Positions 18,770 through 31,165 of a DNA stretch of 60,652 nt are shown one piece after another. The translations under genes and the position numbers were made by a program. The DNA is from Alphaproteobacteria bacterium (GTDB lineage Bacteria; Pseudomonadota; Alphaproteobacteria; RS24), in contig CATDDF010000028.1 in the NCBI GenBank assembly GCA_949498175.1, positions 1 to 60,652 of the forward strand, in the 5' to 3' direction. The notes beneath the pieces were generated by a model. That model did no database searches. It worked only from the letters and a program-made list of their open reading frames with translations, and was not told where the DNA came from. The first letter of the stretch is position 1, and each line of letters starts with the position of its first letter.

Positions 18770-19634
18770 TGTCGCTTTTATCGGCCTGGGCGTGATGGGC
18801 TATCCGATGGCCGGGCATCTCGCGGCAGCCGGTCACCGCGTCACGGTTTATAACCGCACCACCGAAAAGGCCGAGAAATGGATTGCCGAACATGGTGGCA
18901 AACTGGCTAAAACCCCCCATGAAGCGGCAATTGGAGCAGGTTTCATCTTCAGCTGTGTCGGCAATGATGATGATTTGCGCGCCGTCGTTTCCGGCGATGA
19001 GGGCGTATTAACCGCAATGGATACCGGCGCTGTGCTTATCGACCACACCACCACCTCCGCCGAGGTGGCGCGCGAACTGGCGGCGGCCTGCACAGCGCGA
19101 GGCTGCGCCATGCTTGATGCGCCGGTTTCCGGCGGTGAAGCGGGGGCGGTGAACGGAGTGTTGACGGTGATGGTCGGCGGTGAACAGGCCATATATGATC
19201 AAGCTGCGCCCCTGATTAATTGTTTTGCGCGGGCGCGGCGGCTCATGGGACCGGCCGGAGCCGGCCAGCTGACCAAAATGGTCAATCAGATTTGTATTGG
19301 CGGCCTGGTTCAAGGCTTGGCCGAGGGGCTGCATTTCGCCGAAAATGCAGGTTTGGACGGGCGCGCCGTGATTGATGTGATTTCCAAAGGAGCCGCGCAA
19401 AGCTGGCAGATGGAAAATCGCTATGAAACCATGATTGATGATCAGTTTGACTTCGGTTTTGCCGTCGATTGGATGGTCAAAGACCTTACGATATGTCTCG
19501 ACGAAGCAACACAAAGCGGAATTTCTTTGCCCGTCACGGAGCTTGTAAAAACCTATTATGAAGAGCTTCAAAACATGGGCGGCGGGCGCTGGGACACGTC
19601 CAGCCTCATTCGCCGCCTCCGCGCAATAAAGTAA
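18762..19634 (+). CDS. NAD(P)-dependent beta-hydroxyacid dehydrogenase, 3-hydroxyisobutyrate dehydrogenase-like
   Basis: A 290-residue member of the 3-hydroxyisobutyrate/tartronate-semialdehyde reductase family. It has the Rossmann start ADVAFIGLGVMGYPMAG, the substrate loop DAPVSGGEAGAVNG and the catalytic-lysine region GAGQLTKMVNQICIGGLVQG. A frame open back to 18387 runs antiparallel in phase to the flavin reductase and is not the start; the ATG at 18762, overlapping that gene by 8 nt, is. A second paralogue (mmsB, 25103) sits in the valine operon, so this one probably uses another hydroxyacid. Confidence 0.88.
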   Translation: MADVAFIGLGVMGYPMAGHLAAAGHRVTVYNRTTEKAEKWIAEHGGKLAKTPHEAAIGAGFIFSCVGNDDDLRAVVSGDEGVLTAMDTGAVLIDHTTTSAEVARELAAACTARGCAMLDAPVSGGEAGAVNGVLTVMVGGEQAIYDQAAPLINCFARARRLMGPAGAGQLTKMVNQICIGGLVQGLAEGLHFAENAGLDGRAVIDVISKGAAQSWQMENRYETMIDDQFDFGFAVDWMVKDLTICLDEATQSGISLPVTELVKTYYEELQNMGGGRWDTSSLIRRLRAIK

Positions 19635-19640
19635 ATAAGT

Positions 19641-19676
19641 TAAATCGAAGTAAATATTTTAAATCAAAGGAAATAT
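19641..19676. repeat. AT-rich 17-bp imperfect direct repeat upstream of the protease gene
   Basis: TAAATCGAAGTAAATAT (19641-19657) and TAAATCAAAGGAAATAT (19660-19676) match at 15 of 17 positions with a 19-bp period, just after the preceding dehydrogenase gene. Two turns of helix apart on an AT-rich stretch, they could be a regulator binding site; this is inference. Confidence 0.4.
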
Positions 19677-19728
19677 AAAAGAATAAACGCATTCTTAACC
19701 GGCGCTGCCGATAGTACGAAATATGAGA

Positions 19729-19755
19729 TTGACGATTTTGTACTTGAGTTAGTTG
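19729..19755 (+). promoter_or_regulatory. Possible promoter of the subtilisin-like gene
   Basis: TTGACGA (19729-19735), 12 nt, then GTTAGTTG (19748-19755) approaches the Caulobacter-type pattern TTGACGS-N10-14-GCTANAWC; the -35 is good, the -10 poor. Transcription would start about 19760, immediately before the GTG at 19763, which has no Shine-Dalgarno sequence. Confidence 0.25.
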
Positions 19756-19762
19756 CGTTTCA

Positions 19763-22932
<3,170 letters not shown>

Positions 22933-22953
22933 TCATTTGCTTGGGAGGTGGTT

Positions 22954-24081
22954 ATGCTGAATGAAGAGCAAATTGCGATTCAAGATATGGCGCGGGGATT
23001 TGCGGCTGAAAAGCTGGCGCCCTTTGCAATGAAATGGGATGAGGAAAAGCATTTTCCTGTCGACACATTGCGGGACATGGCGGCGCTCGGATTTGCGGGC
23101 ATTTACCTGAAAGACGAGCATGGCGGTTCCGGCTTGTCGCGATTTGACGCTGCTTTGATATTTGAGGCGCTGTCCGGTGGCTGCACATCAACCGCCGCGT
23201 TTATGACCATTCACAATATGGCGAGCTGGATGATTGACAGTTTCGGCTCGGCCGAACAACGCGCTAAATATCTGCCGCGCCTTACCTCCATGGAATTGAT
23301 AGCCAGCTATTGCCTCACCGAACCCGGCTCCGGATCCGATGCCGGCGCCATGCTCAGCCGCGCCGTAAGAGATGGTGACGAATATGTGCTGAACGGCTCA
23401 AAGGCCTTTATTTCAGGCAGTGGCGTGTCGGATATTTATGTCGCCATGGTGCGCACCGGTGATGAAGGGGCAAAAGGCATTAGTTGCTTTATTATCGAAA
23501 AAGACACGCCCGGTCTCTCCTTCGGAGTCAATGAAAAGAAAATGGGTTGGAACAATCAGCCGACGGCGCAGGTGATTTTTGAGGATTGCCGAGTGCCGGC
23601 AGAAAACCGGGTCGGCGAAGAAGGCGAGGGCTTCAAATTCGCCATGATGGGGCTGGATGGCGGCCGCTTGAACATTGCCGCCTGTTCGCTTGGCACGGCG
23701 CAACGTGCTTTCGATATGGCGTTGGACTACGCCAAAACCCGCGCGCAATTTGGGCAACCCATCGCTGAGTTTCAAGCCATTCAATTTAAGCTGGCAGACA
23801 TGGCGACTGATTTGGAAGCGGCGCGGTTGATGCTCTATGAGGCAGCCAAGACGCTGGATGAAGGCAAGCCGGAAAAGACACGCAAATCGGCAATGGCAAA
23901 ACGCTTTGTCACCGATACTTGTTTCAATGTTGCCAATGAGGCGCTGCAAATTCATGGCGGTTATGGCTATTTACAGGATTATGAAGTCGAGCGCATGGTG
24001 CGCGACCTTCGGGTGCATCAAATTCTCGAAGGCACGAATGAAATCATGCGGATGATTATTGCGCGGGACTTACTGAAATAA
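22954..24081 (+). CDS. Acyl-CoA dehydrogenase, probably isobutyryl-CoA dehydrogenase
   Basis: A 375-residue FAD enzyme that introduces a 2,3 double bond into an acyl-CoA. Motifs: YCLTEPGSGSDAGAM, FISGSGVSDIYVAMVRTG, RAQFGQPIAEFQAIQFKLAD, and the C-terminal base region VHQILEGTNEIMRMIIARDLL (Glu of LEGT). The likeness to ACAD8-type enzymes and the two following genes, which catalyse the next steps of valine breakdown, point to isobutyryl-CoA as substrate. ATG 22954 is preceded by GGGAGG; the frame from 22891 adds 21 unconserved residues. The stop overlaps the next start by one base. Confidence 0.9.
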   Translation: MLNEEQIAIQDMARGFAAEKLAPFAMKWDEEKHFPVDTLRDMAALGFAGIYLKDEHGGSGLSRFDAALIFEALSGGCTSTAAFMTIHNMASWMIDSFGSAEQRAKYLPRLTSMELIASYCLTEPGSGSDAGAMLSRAVRDGDEYVLNGSKAFISGSGVSDIYVAMVRTGDEGAKGISCFIIEKDTPGLSFGVNEKKMGWNNQPTAQVIFEDCRVPAENRVGEEGEGFKFAMMGLDGGRLNIAACSLGTAQRAFDMALDYAKTRAQFGQPIAEFQAIQFKLADMATDLEAARLMLYEAAKTLDEGKPEKTRKSAMAKRFVTDTCFNVANEALQIHGGYGYLQDYEVERMVRDLRVHQILEGTNEIMRMIIARDLLK

Positions 24082-25106
24082 TGGCGCAAGAAGTATTGTT
24101 CGAGATTGTCGGAAAATCCGGCGTCATTACGCTCAATCGCCCTGAAGCATTAAACGCGCTCACCTTAAATATGGTGCGGTTGATGAAGCCGGTGCTGGCT
24201 GAGTGGGCGGAGCATGAAGCGGTCGAACACATTGTCATTGAGGGGACGGGTGAAAAAGGGTTTTGCGCCGGAGGCGATATTCGGGCTTTGCACGATTGGG
24301 GTAAGTCAGGCGCGCCCGAAGCGACCGGTTTTTACCGCGAAGAATACCAGCTTAATCGAACCATCAAGACCTATCCGAAACCCTATATTGCGCTGATTGA
24401 CGGCATCACAATGGGCGGCGGTGTCGGCGTGTCGGTGCATGGGTCGCATCGCGTGGCGACCGAGCGCACCATGTTTGCCATGCCTGAAACCGGCATTGGT
24501 TTATTGCCCGATGTCGGCGGCACATATTTTCTGCCGCGCTTGCCGGGTGAGACCGGCGCATGGCTGGTTTTGACCGGTGCGCGCTTGCGTGGGGCTGATG
24601 CGCTGGCGGCGCAAGTGGCAACGCATTACACCCCGTCTGACAATATCAACACGCTGAAAGCGGCGCTGGCCAAAGGTGGCGATGTCGATGCCATTTTGGC
24701 GGCGCATCATCAACAAGCTGAGGGCGCAAGCCTGCCGCAGCAACAAGCCGATATTGACAGGCTGTTTGTCGGCCAAAATGTCGACGATATTCACGCCGCT
24801 TTGCTGGCTGATGGCGGTGACTGGGCCAAGCAACAGGCCGAAGCTTTGGCCAGCAAGTCACCGACCAGCGCGGCCGTGGCTTTGCGGCAAATGCGTGACG
24901 GCATTCACGCTGATTTTGATGAGTGCATGCGCATTGAAATGCGCGCGGTCACCCGCATTATGGCGCAGCCCGATTTTTACGAAGGCGTGCGCGCTACAAT
25001 TTTGGAAAAAGACGGTGCGCCGAATTGGACGCCGCAGCAAGATATTGGGGCCATATTCGCCTCGCTTGGCGATGATGAGCTGAGTTTCGAGGGAGAAACG
25101 CAATGA
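24081..25106 (+). CDS. 3-hydroxyisobutyryl-CoA hydrolase (enoyl-CoA hydratase superfamily)
   Basis: A 341-residue crotonase-fold enzyme. EGTGEKGFCAGGDIRALHDWG and ITMGGGVGVSVHGSHRVATE form the oxyanion hole, and FAMPETGIGLLPDVGGTYFL is characteristic of the hydrolase (HIBCH) branch; plain enoyl-CoA hydratases are ~260 residues and lack the long C-terminal extension present here. It would release 3-hydroxyisobutyrate from its CoA ester, feeding MmsB. In some pathways the same family acts as enoyl-CoA hydratase. One base overlaps the preceding gene; the stop overlaps mmsB by 4 nt. Confidence 0.9.
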   Translation: MAQEVLFEIVGKSGVITLNRPEALNALTLNMVRLMKPVLAEWAEHEAVEHIVIEGTGEKGFCAGGDIRALHDWGKSGAPEATGFYREEYQLNRTIKTYPKPYIALIDGITMGGGVGVSVHGSHRVATERTMFAMPETGIGLLPDVGGTYFLPRLPGETGAWLVLTGARLRGADALAAQVATHYTPSDNINTLKAALAKGGDVDAILAAHHQQAEGASLPQQQADIDRLFVGQNVDDIHAALLADGGDWAKQQAEALASKSPTSAAVALRQMRDGIHADFDECMRIEMRAVTRIMAQPDFYEGVRATILEKDGAPNWTPQQDIGAIFASLGDDELSFEGETQ

Positions 25107-25993
25107 GCAAAATAGCATTTATCGGGCTCGGCAATATGGGCTTGCCGATGGCGAAAAACCTGGTCGCCGCCGGCCATGAGGTGACGGGCTTTGATTTGTC
25201 AGACGGCGCCAAAGCGGGTTTGCAAGAAAGCGGCGGCAAGGTCGCGGACACTATCGCAGCTGCGGTTGCCGATGCCGAAATTATTGTTTCCATGTTGCCT
25301 GCGGGAAAACACGTCACCGCCGTTTACACTGATAGCGATGGCGTGATTGCCAATGCGGCAGCAGGAGCATTGCTGATTGACAGTTCCACCATTGATGTCG
25401 ATACGGCGCGCGCCGTCTCCGCCAAAGCCGAGGCGGCGGGCTTTGCCATGGTCGATGCGCCGGTCTCCGGCGGTGTCGGCGGCGCGGCAGCAGGCACGCT
25501 GACCTTCATGGTCGGCGGCACGGATGAGGCTTATCAAGCTGCCAAACCCGTCTTGGATATTATGGGGCAGAATATTTTTCATGCAGGTGGCAGTGGCAAT
25601 GGGCAAGTCGCCAAGATTTGCAATAATATGCTGCTCGGCATTTCGATGATTGGCACGGCGGAGGCCTTTATGTTGGGTGAAAAGCTCGGCCTTGATGCGC
25701 AGACCTTTTTCGATATTTCGTCAACCGCTTCCGGCCAGTGCTGGAGCATGACCAGCTATTGCCCTGCGCCCGGCCCGGTGCCGAGCAGTCCGGCCAATAA
25801 TGACTATCAAGCCGGGTTCACCGCCGCGATGATGTTGAAGGATTTAATGCTGGCGCAAGAAGCCTCAAGCAGTGCCGATGCGTCCACGCCCATGGGCCAA
25901 CGCGCAACAGAGCTTTACACACAAATGGCCGAAGCGGGCCATGACAGCCTCGATTTTTCAGGCATTATGAAAATGCTTAAAGGTGAGGGTTAA
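25103..25993 (+). CDS. mmsB: 3-hydroxyisobutyrate dehydrogenase
   Basis: MmsB oxidises 3-hydroxyisobutyrate to methylmalonate semialdehyde with NAD in valine catabolism. The 296-residue product has KIAFIGLGNMGLPMAKNL, VDAPVSGGVGGAAAGTL, GNGQVAKICNNMLLGISMIG (catalytic Lys) and ends DFSGIMKMLKG, a close match to MmsB. The operon lacks the semialdehyde dehydrogenase mmsA and an enoyl-CoA hydratase, which must be elsewhere. The 3' end overlaps the convergent DUF1295 gene by 4 nt. Confidence 0.93.
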   Translation: MSKIAFIGLGNMGLPMAKNLVAAGHEVTGFDLSDGAKAGLQESGGKVADTIAAAVADAEIIVSMLPAGKHVTAVYTDSDGVIANAAAGALLIDSSTIDVDTARAVSAKAEAAGFAMVDAPVSGGVGGAAAGTLTFMVGGTDEAYQAAKPVLDIMGQNIFHAGGSGNGQVAKICNNMLLGISMIGTAEAFMLGEKLGLDAQTFFDISSTASGQCWSMTSYCPAPGPVPSSPANNDYQAGFTAAMMLKDLMLAQEASSSADASTPMGQRATELYTQMAEAGHDSLDFSGIMKMLKGEG

Positions 25994-26781
25994 CCCCAAA
26001 TTTTCGGCACAAAGCGATTGGTGCGCGCCATATAATCTTCATAGCCCGGTTTTTTCTTCAGGCTACGTTCCAGCATTTCAGCGCCCGACACATTGACCAG
26101 CAGATAGTTCATGATAATCGGGCCGAAGATTGTCCAAATCGCTTCCGGCGTGGCGGCGACGACAGCGCCGTAAATGCACCACCAGAAAGCGGCATCGGCA
26201 AAATAATTCGGGTGACGGGTATATTTCCACCAACCTTCGGTCAGCACCGGTGCCTTATTCGGGTCAGCACGATATTTGGTCAGCTGAATATCGGCGCTCG
26301 CTTCCATATAAAGTGCGCCCAGAGCGGCCAGCAAAAATACCAAGCTGAGGCTGGGAAGGGCGGCATCGCCACCAAAATAAAACGCGGCCATGAACGGCAT
26401 GGAGACCAGCCACATTAACAGCCCCTGAAAACTGAATACGGTGAAAATGCTGCGCCACCAAAAATGCTTGCCGTGATAGGCGCGCATTTTCTGATAGCGA
26501 TAGTCTTCTTCGCCCTCCCGTCGCCAACGGGTGAAGAGATGCAGCCACAGACGGAAGCCCCAAGCAATGACGGCGAGGCCGGTCAACGTGCCGATAAGGC
26601 TGATATTCTCTGAGGTCAAAAGCGTGGTCAGCGCAATCAGCGCAAAGCCGCCGCCCCAAAACATGTCAATAATGCTGGCGTCGGAAATTATCAGGCTGGT
26701 AATCCAAACCGAGGTGAGCAGAACGGCGGCGGTAAGGGCGCCGGTCAGATAAGGGCTTGCAGTAATTGTCTCAATCATCAT
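25990..26781 (-). CDS. DUF1295 membrane protein (steroid 5-alpha-reductase-like fold)
   Basis: A 263-residue integral membrane protein with about seven hydrophobic spans. Its C-terminal part TEGWWKYTRHPNYFADAAFWW and MLERSLKKKPGYEDYMARTNRFVPK is the hallmark of DUF1295, a family related to steroid 5-alpha-reductases and isoprenylcysteine methyltransferases. These motifs would bind NADPH or a similar cofactor. The substrate is unknown. It stands alone between two + strand genes, convergent with mmsB. Confidence 0.85.
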   Translation of the reverse strand: MMIETITASPYLTGALTAAVLLTSVWITSLIISDASIIDMFWGGGFALIALTTLLTSENISLIGTLTGLAVIAWGFRLWLHLFTRWRREGEEDYRYQKMRAYHGKHFWWRSIFTVFSFQGLLMWLVSMPFMAAFYFGGDAALPSLSLVFLLAALGALYMEASADIQLTKYRADPNKAPVLTEGWWKYTRHPNYFADAAFWWCIYGAVVAATPEAIWTIFGPIIMNYLLVNVSGAEMLERSLKKKPGYEDYMARTNRFVPKIWG

Positions 26782-26835
26782 GGTAGAAGGCTAACGAGGA
26801 TTATTTGCCCTGTCAGCAAATTTATTGGAGTTTTT

Positions 26836-27594
26836 ATGCGTCCACCGCCCCGACACCCTTACCTTGAGCATGACGGCATTCTGGCCTTTGCGCATCGCGG
26901 TGGTGACCGCGTCGCGCCGGAAAACACCATGGCGGCTTTCCATGACGCGGTAGGGCAAGGCTATCGTTATCTCGAAACCGATGTGCATGCCTCAAAAGAT
27001 GGCGTGGTCTATGCGTTTCACGATGATAATCTGGCCCGCATGGTTGGAGAGGATGTTGCCATTTCTACCCTAACGGCGGCTGAAATCGACAAATTGAAAG
27101 TGCATGGTGGCCATCATATCCCGACCATGCTTGAGCTTTTTGAAACTTTCCCCGAAACGCGCTTCAATATTGATGCCAAAACCTGGCCGGTTGTCGAACC
27201 GCTGATTGCGCTGATTAACCAAACGCAGACGCAAGAACGCATTTGCATCGGCTCTTTTTCTGATGCGCGCATCAAGCAAGTGGTGCGCAATGTCGGTGAT
27301 GTGTGCCACAGCGTCGGCCCGTTCGGCGCGGCGCGCTTTCGCTTCGCTGCTTGGGCGCGCATGCCGCTCGCTTGTGCGGCGGGAGCGCTGCAATTTCCGG
27401 TCAGCGAATATGGCATTTCAATGGTCACCAGAGCCTCAGTGGCCTATGCCCACAAGCGCGGCCTGCAAGTGCATGTTTGGACGATTAATGACGAATCGAC
27501 CATGCATGAATTGCTTGATTTGGGCGTTGATGGGCTGATGACCGATGATTGTGCGCTGCTGAAAAAAGTGCTGCAAGCACGCAATCTCTGGTAA
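26836..27594 (+). CDS. Glycerophosphodiester phosphodiesterase
   Basis: A 252-residue GDPD-family enzyme that hydrolyses glycerophosphodiesters from phospholipid turnover to glycerol 3-phosphate and an alcohol. The catalytic TIM-barrel motifs are complete: FAHRGGDRVAPENTMAAF, YLETDVHASKDGVVYAFHDD and VHVWTINDESTMHELLDLG. GGAG precedes the ATG at 26836. There is no signal peptide, so it is cytoplasmic (UgpQ-like). The following 130 nt carry the glyA promoter region. Confidence 0.9.
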   Translation: MRPPPRHPYLEHDGILAFAHRGGDRVAPENTMAAFHDAVGQGYRYLETDVHASKDGVVYAFHDDNLARMVGEDVAISTLTAAEIDKLKVHGGHHIPTMLELFETFPETRFNIDAKTWPVVEPLIALINQTQTQERICIGSFSDARIKQVVRNVGDVCHSVGPFGAARFRFAAWARMPLACAAGALQFPVSEYGISMVTRASVAYAHKRGLQVHVWTINDESTMHELLDLGVDGLMTDDCALLKKVLQARNLW

Positions 27595-27664
27595 CGCCCT
27601 CATAAAAAACCGTTTTCTGTGCATGAGTTGACGCTGCGGCGGTTTGGCTTTTTGAGATGCTTTT

Positions 27665-27689
27665 TTGCCTCCGCGCTTTGTGCTACATG
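27665..27689 (+). promoter_or_regulatory. Possible glyA promoter
   Basis: TTGCCTC (27665-27671), 10 nt, GCTACATG (27682-27689) fits the Caulobacter housekeeping pattern TTGACGS-N10-14-GCTANAWC. It would give a leader of about 35 nt with GGAAAGGG before the glyA ATG. Based on pattern matching only. Confidence 0.35.
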
Positions 27690-27726
27690 AAGGGGCAAAT
27701 GACGAGTCGCTTGGAAAGGGAACTCA

Positions 27727-29025
27727 ATGTCGGAATCCAGCAAGTTTGATGAATTGGAAAACGAATTTTTCACACAGGATGTCGCCGCGCGCGATCCTGA
27801 GATTGCTGATGTTATCGGTTTGGAAACAGGTCGTCAGCGCAACCAGATTGAACTGATTGCGTCTGAGAATATTGCTTCGCGTGCGGTGTTGGAAGTGCAG
27901 GGCTCGGTGCTGACCAATAAATATGCCGAAGGCTATCCCGGGCGTCGCTATTATGGCGGTTGCGAGCATGTCGATATTGCCGAGAGCCTTGCTATTGAAC
28001 GCGTCAAAAAACTTTATGATTGCGCCTATGCCAATGTGCAGCCGAATTCAGGCTCGCAAGCCAATCAGGCTGTCATGCAAGCGCTGATTAAGCCGGGCGA
28101 TACGATTTTGGGCATGAGCTTGGCGGCGGGTGGACACCTGACGCATGGTGCCAAGCCGAACCAATCGGGCAAATGGTTCAACGCGGTGCAATATGGTGTG
28201 CGCGAAGACAATCATTTGATTGATTATGATGAAGTCGAAAGTCTCGCCAAAGAGCATAAGCCGCAGCTGATTATCGCCGGTGGCTCGGCCTATCCGCGCA
28301 TTATTGATTTCAAACGCTTCCGCGAAATTGCCGATGCTGTCGGCGCTTATTTGTTGGTCGATATGGCGCATATTTCAGGCCTTGTAGCCGGTGGCGCGCA
28401 TCCCAGCCCGTTGCCTTTTGCCGATGCGGTGACGACGACAACCCACAAAACCCTGCGCGGCCCCCGCGGCGGTCTTATCCTCACCAATAATGAGGATTTG
28501 GGTAAAAAGTTTAATTCAGCCATTTTCCCGGGCATTCAGGGTGGCCCGCTTATGCATGTGATTGCCGCCAAGGCCGTGGCTTTCGGTGAAGCGCTGCAGC
28601 CCGATTACAAAGTTTATATCCAGCAAGTCGTGCAAAACGCCAAAGCATTGGCTGACACACTGCTGGGTCATGGCTTTGATATTGTCTCCGGCGGCACGGA
28701 TAATCACCTAGTATTGGTTGATTTGCGCCCGAAAGGCTTGACCGGCGATGTCGCCGAAGCGGCCATGGAGCGTGCTTTCATCACCTGCAATAAAAACGGT
28801 GTGCCGTTTGACCCGGCTCCGCCTATGGTGACGTCAGGCGTGCGTCTTGGCACACCGGCCGGCACAACGCGTGGCTTCGGGGTTGCCGAGTTCCAAAAAG
28901 TCGGTGACTTTATCTCCCGTGTGCTGGATGCTGTTGCCGCCAATAATGGCGAAGCCGTGCCCGAAGAAGAAGCTGCAGTGCGCGCCGAAGTTGAAGCGCT
29001 GTGCGCGCGTTTTCCGATTTATTAG
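27727..29025 (+). CDS. glyA: Serine hydroxymethyltransferase
   Basis: GlyA converts serine and tetrahydrofolate to glycine and 5,10-methylene-tetrahydrofolate, the main one-carbon source. The 432-residue product has the PLP-lysine motif [13 protein letters not shown], the N-terminal [16 protein letters not shown] and [14 protein letters not shown]. Length is normal. It heads the glyA-nrdR-rib cluster; nrdR follows 9 nt later. Confidence 0.96.
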   Translation: MSESSKFDELENEFFTQDVAARDPEIADVIGLETGRQRNQIELIASENIASRAVLEVQGSVLTNKYAEGYPGRRYYGGCEHVDIAESLAIERVKKLYDCAYANVQPNSGSQANQAVMQALIKPGDTILGMSLAAGGHLTHGAKPNQSGKWFNAVQYGVREDNHLIDYDEVESLAKEHKPQLIIAGGSAYPRIIDFKRFREIADAVGAYLLVDMAHISGLVAGGAHPSPLPFADAVTTTTHKTLRGPRGGLILTNNEDLGKKFNSAIFPGIQGGPLMHVIAAKAVAFGEALQPDYKVYIQQVVQNAKALADTLLGHGFDIVSGGTDNHLVLVDLRPKGLTGDVAEAAMERAFITCNKNGVPFDPAPPMVTSGVRLGTPAGTTRGFGVAEFQKVGDFISRVLDAVAANNGEAVPEEEAAVRAEVEALCARFPIY

Positions 29026-29034
29026 AGGTTTTTT

Positions 29035-29496
29035 GTGCGCTGCCCATACTGCATGAACGCTGATACGCAGGTTAAGGACAGCCGTCCCACCGAAGAAAAC
29101 ACGGTTATTCGCCGCCGTCGCGTTTGCGCCGATTGCGGCGGACGGTTTACGACTTTTGAGCGTATTCAGCTGCGCGAGCTGACCATCATCAAAAATACCG
29201 GCAGAAAAGTGCCGTTTGACCGCGATAAGCTCATGCGTTCTGTGCAAGTCGCTCTGCGAAAACGCCCCGTTGAGCCGGAACGAATTGAACGTATGGTATC
29301 GGGGATTGTGCGTCGTCTGGAAAATCTGGGCGAGTCCGAAATTCAGGCCAAAATGGTCGGTGAGTTGGTAATGGAAGGGCTTTATGCGCTCGATCAGGTG
29401 GCCTATGTGCGGTTCGCTTCTGTTTATCGGAACTTCCGCGAAGCCAAAGATTTTGAAGAATTCCTCGGGGAAATGAGCGGTCAACCCGACCCATAG
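29035..29496 (+). CDS. nrdR: Transcriptional repressor NrdR
   Basis: NrdR represses ribonucleotide reductase genes in response to dATP/ATP. The 153-residue protein has the N-terminal zinc ribbon (C3, C6, C31, C34: MRCPYCMN and CADCGGRF) and an ATP-cone domain ([20 protein letters not shown]). The start is GTG at 29035, giving the canonical MRCPYC beginning. Typical place between glyA and ribD in alphaproteobacteria. No nrd gene is in the window. Confidence 0.95.
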   Translation: MRCPYCMNADTQVKDSRPTEENTVIRRRRVCADCGGRFTTFERIQLRELTIIKNTGRKVPFDRDKLMRSVQVALRKRPVEPERIERMVSGIVRRLENLGESEIQAKMVGELVMEGLYALDQVAYVRFASVYRNFREAKDFEEFLGEMSGQPDP

Positions 29497-29522
29497 CCGC
29501 CAGCCCCGACAGGGGAGATAAG

Positions 29523-30545
29523 GTGGCCAATCAGGCACAACAATCAGATGAGCATTTTATGCGGCAAGCCGCGCGGCTTGCTCGCTTCGGATTGGGCAAT
29601 ACCGCGCCCAATCCGAGCGTCGGTTGTGTGCTGGTGAAAAACCGGCAGGTCATTGCAACGGGTTTGACGCAACGCGGCGGTCGCCCGCACGCAGAGGCAA
29701 TGGCCCTAGCAGAAGCGGGAGACGCGGCCAGTGGCGCAACCGCCTATGTGACACTGGAGCCGTGCGCGCATAAGGGCAAGACGCCGCCTTGCGCTCAAGC
29801 CTTGATTGATGCCGGCGTGGCGCGTGTTGTTTATGCCATTGATGATCCCGACCTGCGCGTTGACGGTCGTGGCGCGGAACTGTTGCGTGTAGCAGGCATT
29901 AAAGTTGAAAGCGGTATTTTGGCTGATGAGGCGCGGCAAGACCAAATTGGCTTTTTGCTGAGCAAGACCGACAAGCGACCCATGGTGACGCTGAAATTGG
30001 CCGTCAGCGCAAATGGCTTTATGCGCACGCCACCCGGTGAAGATAAATGGATTACCGGCCCGCTATCGCGGCACATGGGACATAAATTGCGCGCCCAGCA
30101 TGATGCGATTATCACCGGCAGCGGCACATTGCGCGAAGACGACCCGTCGCTTGATTGTCGCTTGCCCGGCTTGGACGACGCGTCGCCCGTGCCGGTGGTA
30201 ATGGGTAAAAGCGACATTCCCGCCCACAGCAAGTTGGCGCAACGAGTAAAAAAGCAGACACTTGTGCACTATAAAAGCGAAACGCCGCACGCGGCTTTGC
30301 AGGATTTGGCGGCGCGCGGCATGACCCGCGTCCTGCTGGAATGTGGCCCGACATTGGCGGCGGCATTTTTGCAAGATGATTTGGTCGACGAACTGGCCAT
30401 GTTCACTGCACTGCATGAAGTGGCCATGGTCGGGGAAAGTGATATATCCCTCATGCAGTTGGACTTGACGCGCTTCCGCCAAACGGGTGAAGCGACGCTT
30501 GAGGGCGACAGCTATCGGCATTTTTGCCGCGAAAGGAAAAATTGA
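29523..30545 (+). CDS. ribD: Bifunctional pyrimidine deaminase/reductase RibD
   Basis: RibD deaminates and then reduces the GTP cyclohydrolase product on the way to riboflavin. The 340-residue protein has the zinc deaminase motif HAEAMAL with PCAHKGKTPPCAQAL (N-terminal half), and a C-terminal NADPH-dependent reductase domain (TLKLAVSANGFM, ITGSGTLREDDPSL). GTG 29523 follows GGGGAGATAAG. The stop overlaps ribE by one base. Confidence 0.94.
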   Translation: MANQAQQSDEHFMRQAARLARFGLGNTAPNPSVGCVLVKNRQVIATGLTQRGGRPHAEAMALAEAGDAASGATAYVTLEPCAHKGKTPPCAQALIDAGVARVVYAIDDPDLRVDGRGAELLRVAGIKVESGILADEARQDQIGFLLSKTDKRPMVTLKLAVSANGFMRTPPGEDKWITGPLSRHMGHKLRAQHDAIITGSGTLREDDPSLDCRLPGLDDASPVPVVMGKSDIPAHSKLAQRVKKQTLVHYKSETPHAALQDLAARGMTRVLLECGPTLAAAFLQDDLVDELAMFTALHEVAMVGESDISLMQLDLTRFRQTGEATLEGDSYRHFCRERKN

Positions 30546-31165
30546 TGTTCACCGGAATTGTCACCGATATCGGCACGATTGCCAAAATCACCCAAACTGG
30601 CGACACGCGTTTTGATGTGCTGACCGCTTATGACACGGACACGATTGACCTAGGCGCTTCAATCGCCCATTCAGGCGTATGCTTGACGGTGATTGAAAAA
30701 GGTAAAGGGGCTGATGGCGATTGGTTTGCCGTTGAAGCCTCTAGGGAGACATTGGACGTCACCTCAGCCGGCACTTGGCAGGAAGGCACAAAGCTCAATT
30801 TGGAGCGCGCGCTGAAAATGGGTGACGAGCTGGGCGGGCATATTGTGTCGGGCCATGTTGACGGGCTGGCCGAAATCACCGCCATCACGCCGGAAGGCGA
30901 CAGCCAGCGCTACAGTTTCAAAACCACGCCCGAAATTATGCCCTTTATAGCGCCGAAAGGCTCAGTAACGCTGGACGGCACGTCGCTGACCGTCAATGAG
31001 GTTGATGGGCTGACCTTTGGCGTCAATCTTATTCCGCACACGCAGGAGGTCACCACATGGGGGCTTTCGCAAGTGGGCGATATCGTCAATTTGGAAATTG
31101 ACGTTCTGGCGCGCTATGTCGCGCGTCTCAAACAAGCAGAAGAAGAACTTGGAGGCACATTATGA
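30545..31165 (+). CDS. ribE: Riboflavin synthase alpha subunit
   Basis: Dismutates two 6,7-dimethyl-8-ribityllumazine molecules into riboflavin. The 206-residue protein starts with the invariant MFTGIV and has two lumazine-binding repeats (~1-90: SIAHSGVCLTV; ~95-190: GSVTLDGTSLTVNEV). The ATG at 30545 overlaps the ribD stop (TGATG); an upstream in-frame start at 30524 lies inside ribD and is rejected. It overlaps the next gene by 4 nt. Confidence 0.94.
   Translation: MFTGIVTDIGTIAKITQTGDTRFDVLTAYDTDTIDLGASIAHSGVCLTVIEKGKGADGDWFAVEASRETLDVTSAGTWQEGTKLNLERALKMGDELGGHIVSGHVDGLAEITAITPEGDSQRYSFKTTPEIMPFIAPKGSVTLDGTSLTVNEVDGLTFGVNLIPHTQEVTTWGLSQVGDIVNLEIDVLARYVARLKQAEEELGGTL

Noticed and set aside
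29497-29522. FMN riboswitch before ribD
   Set aside because: Only 26 nt separate nrdR and ribD, too short for the element; none was seen before glyA either.
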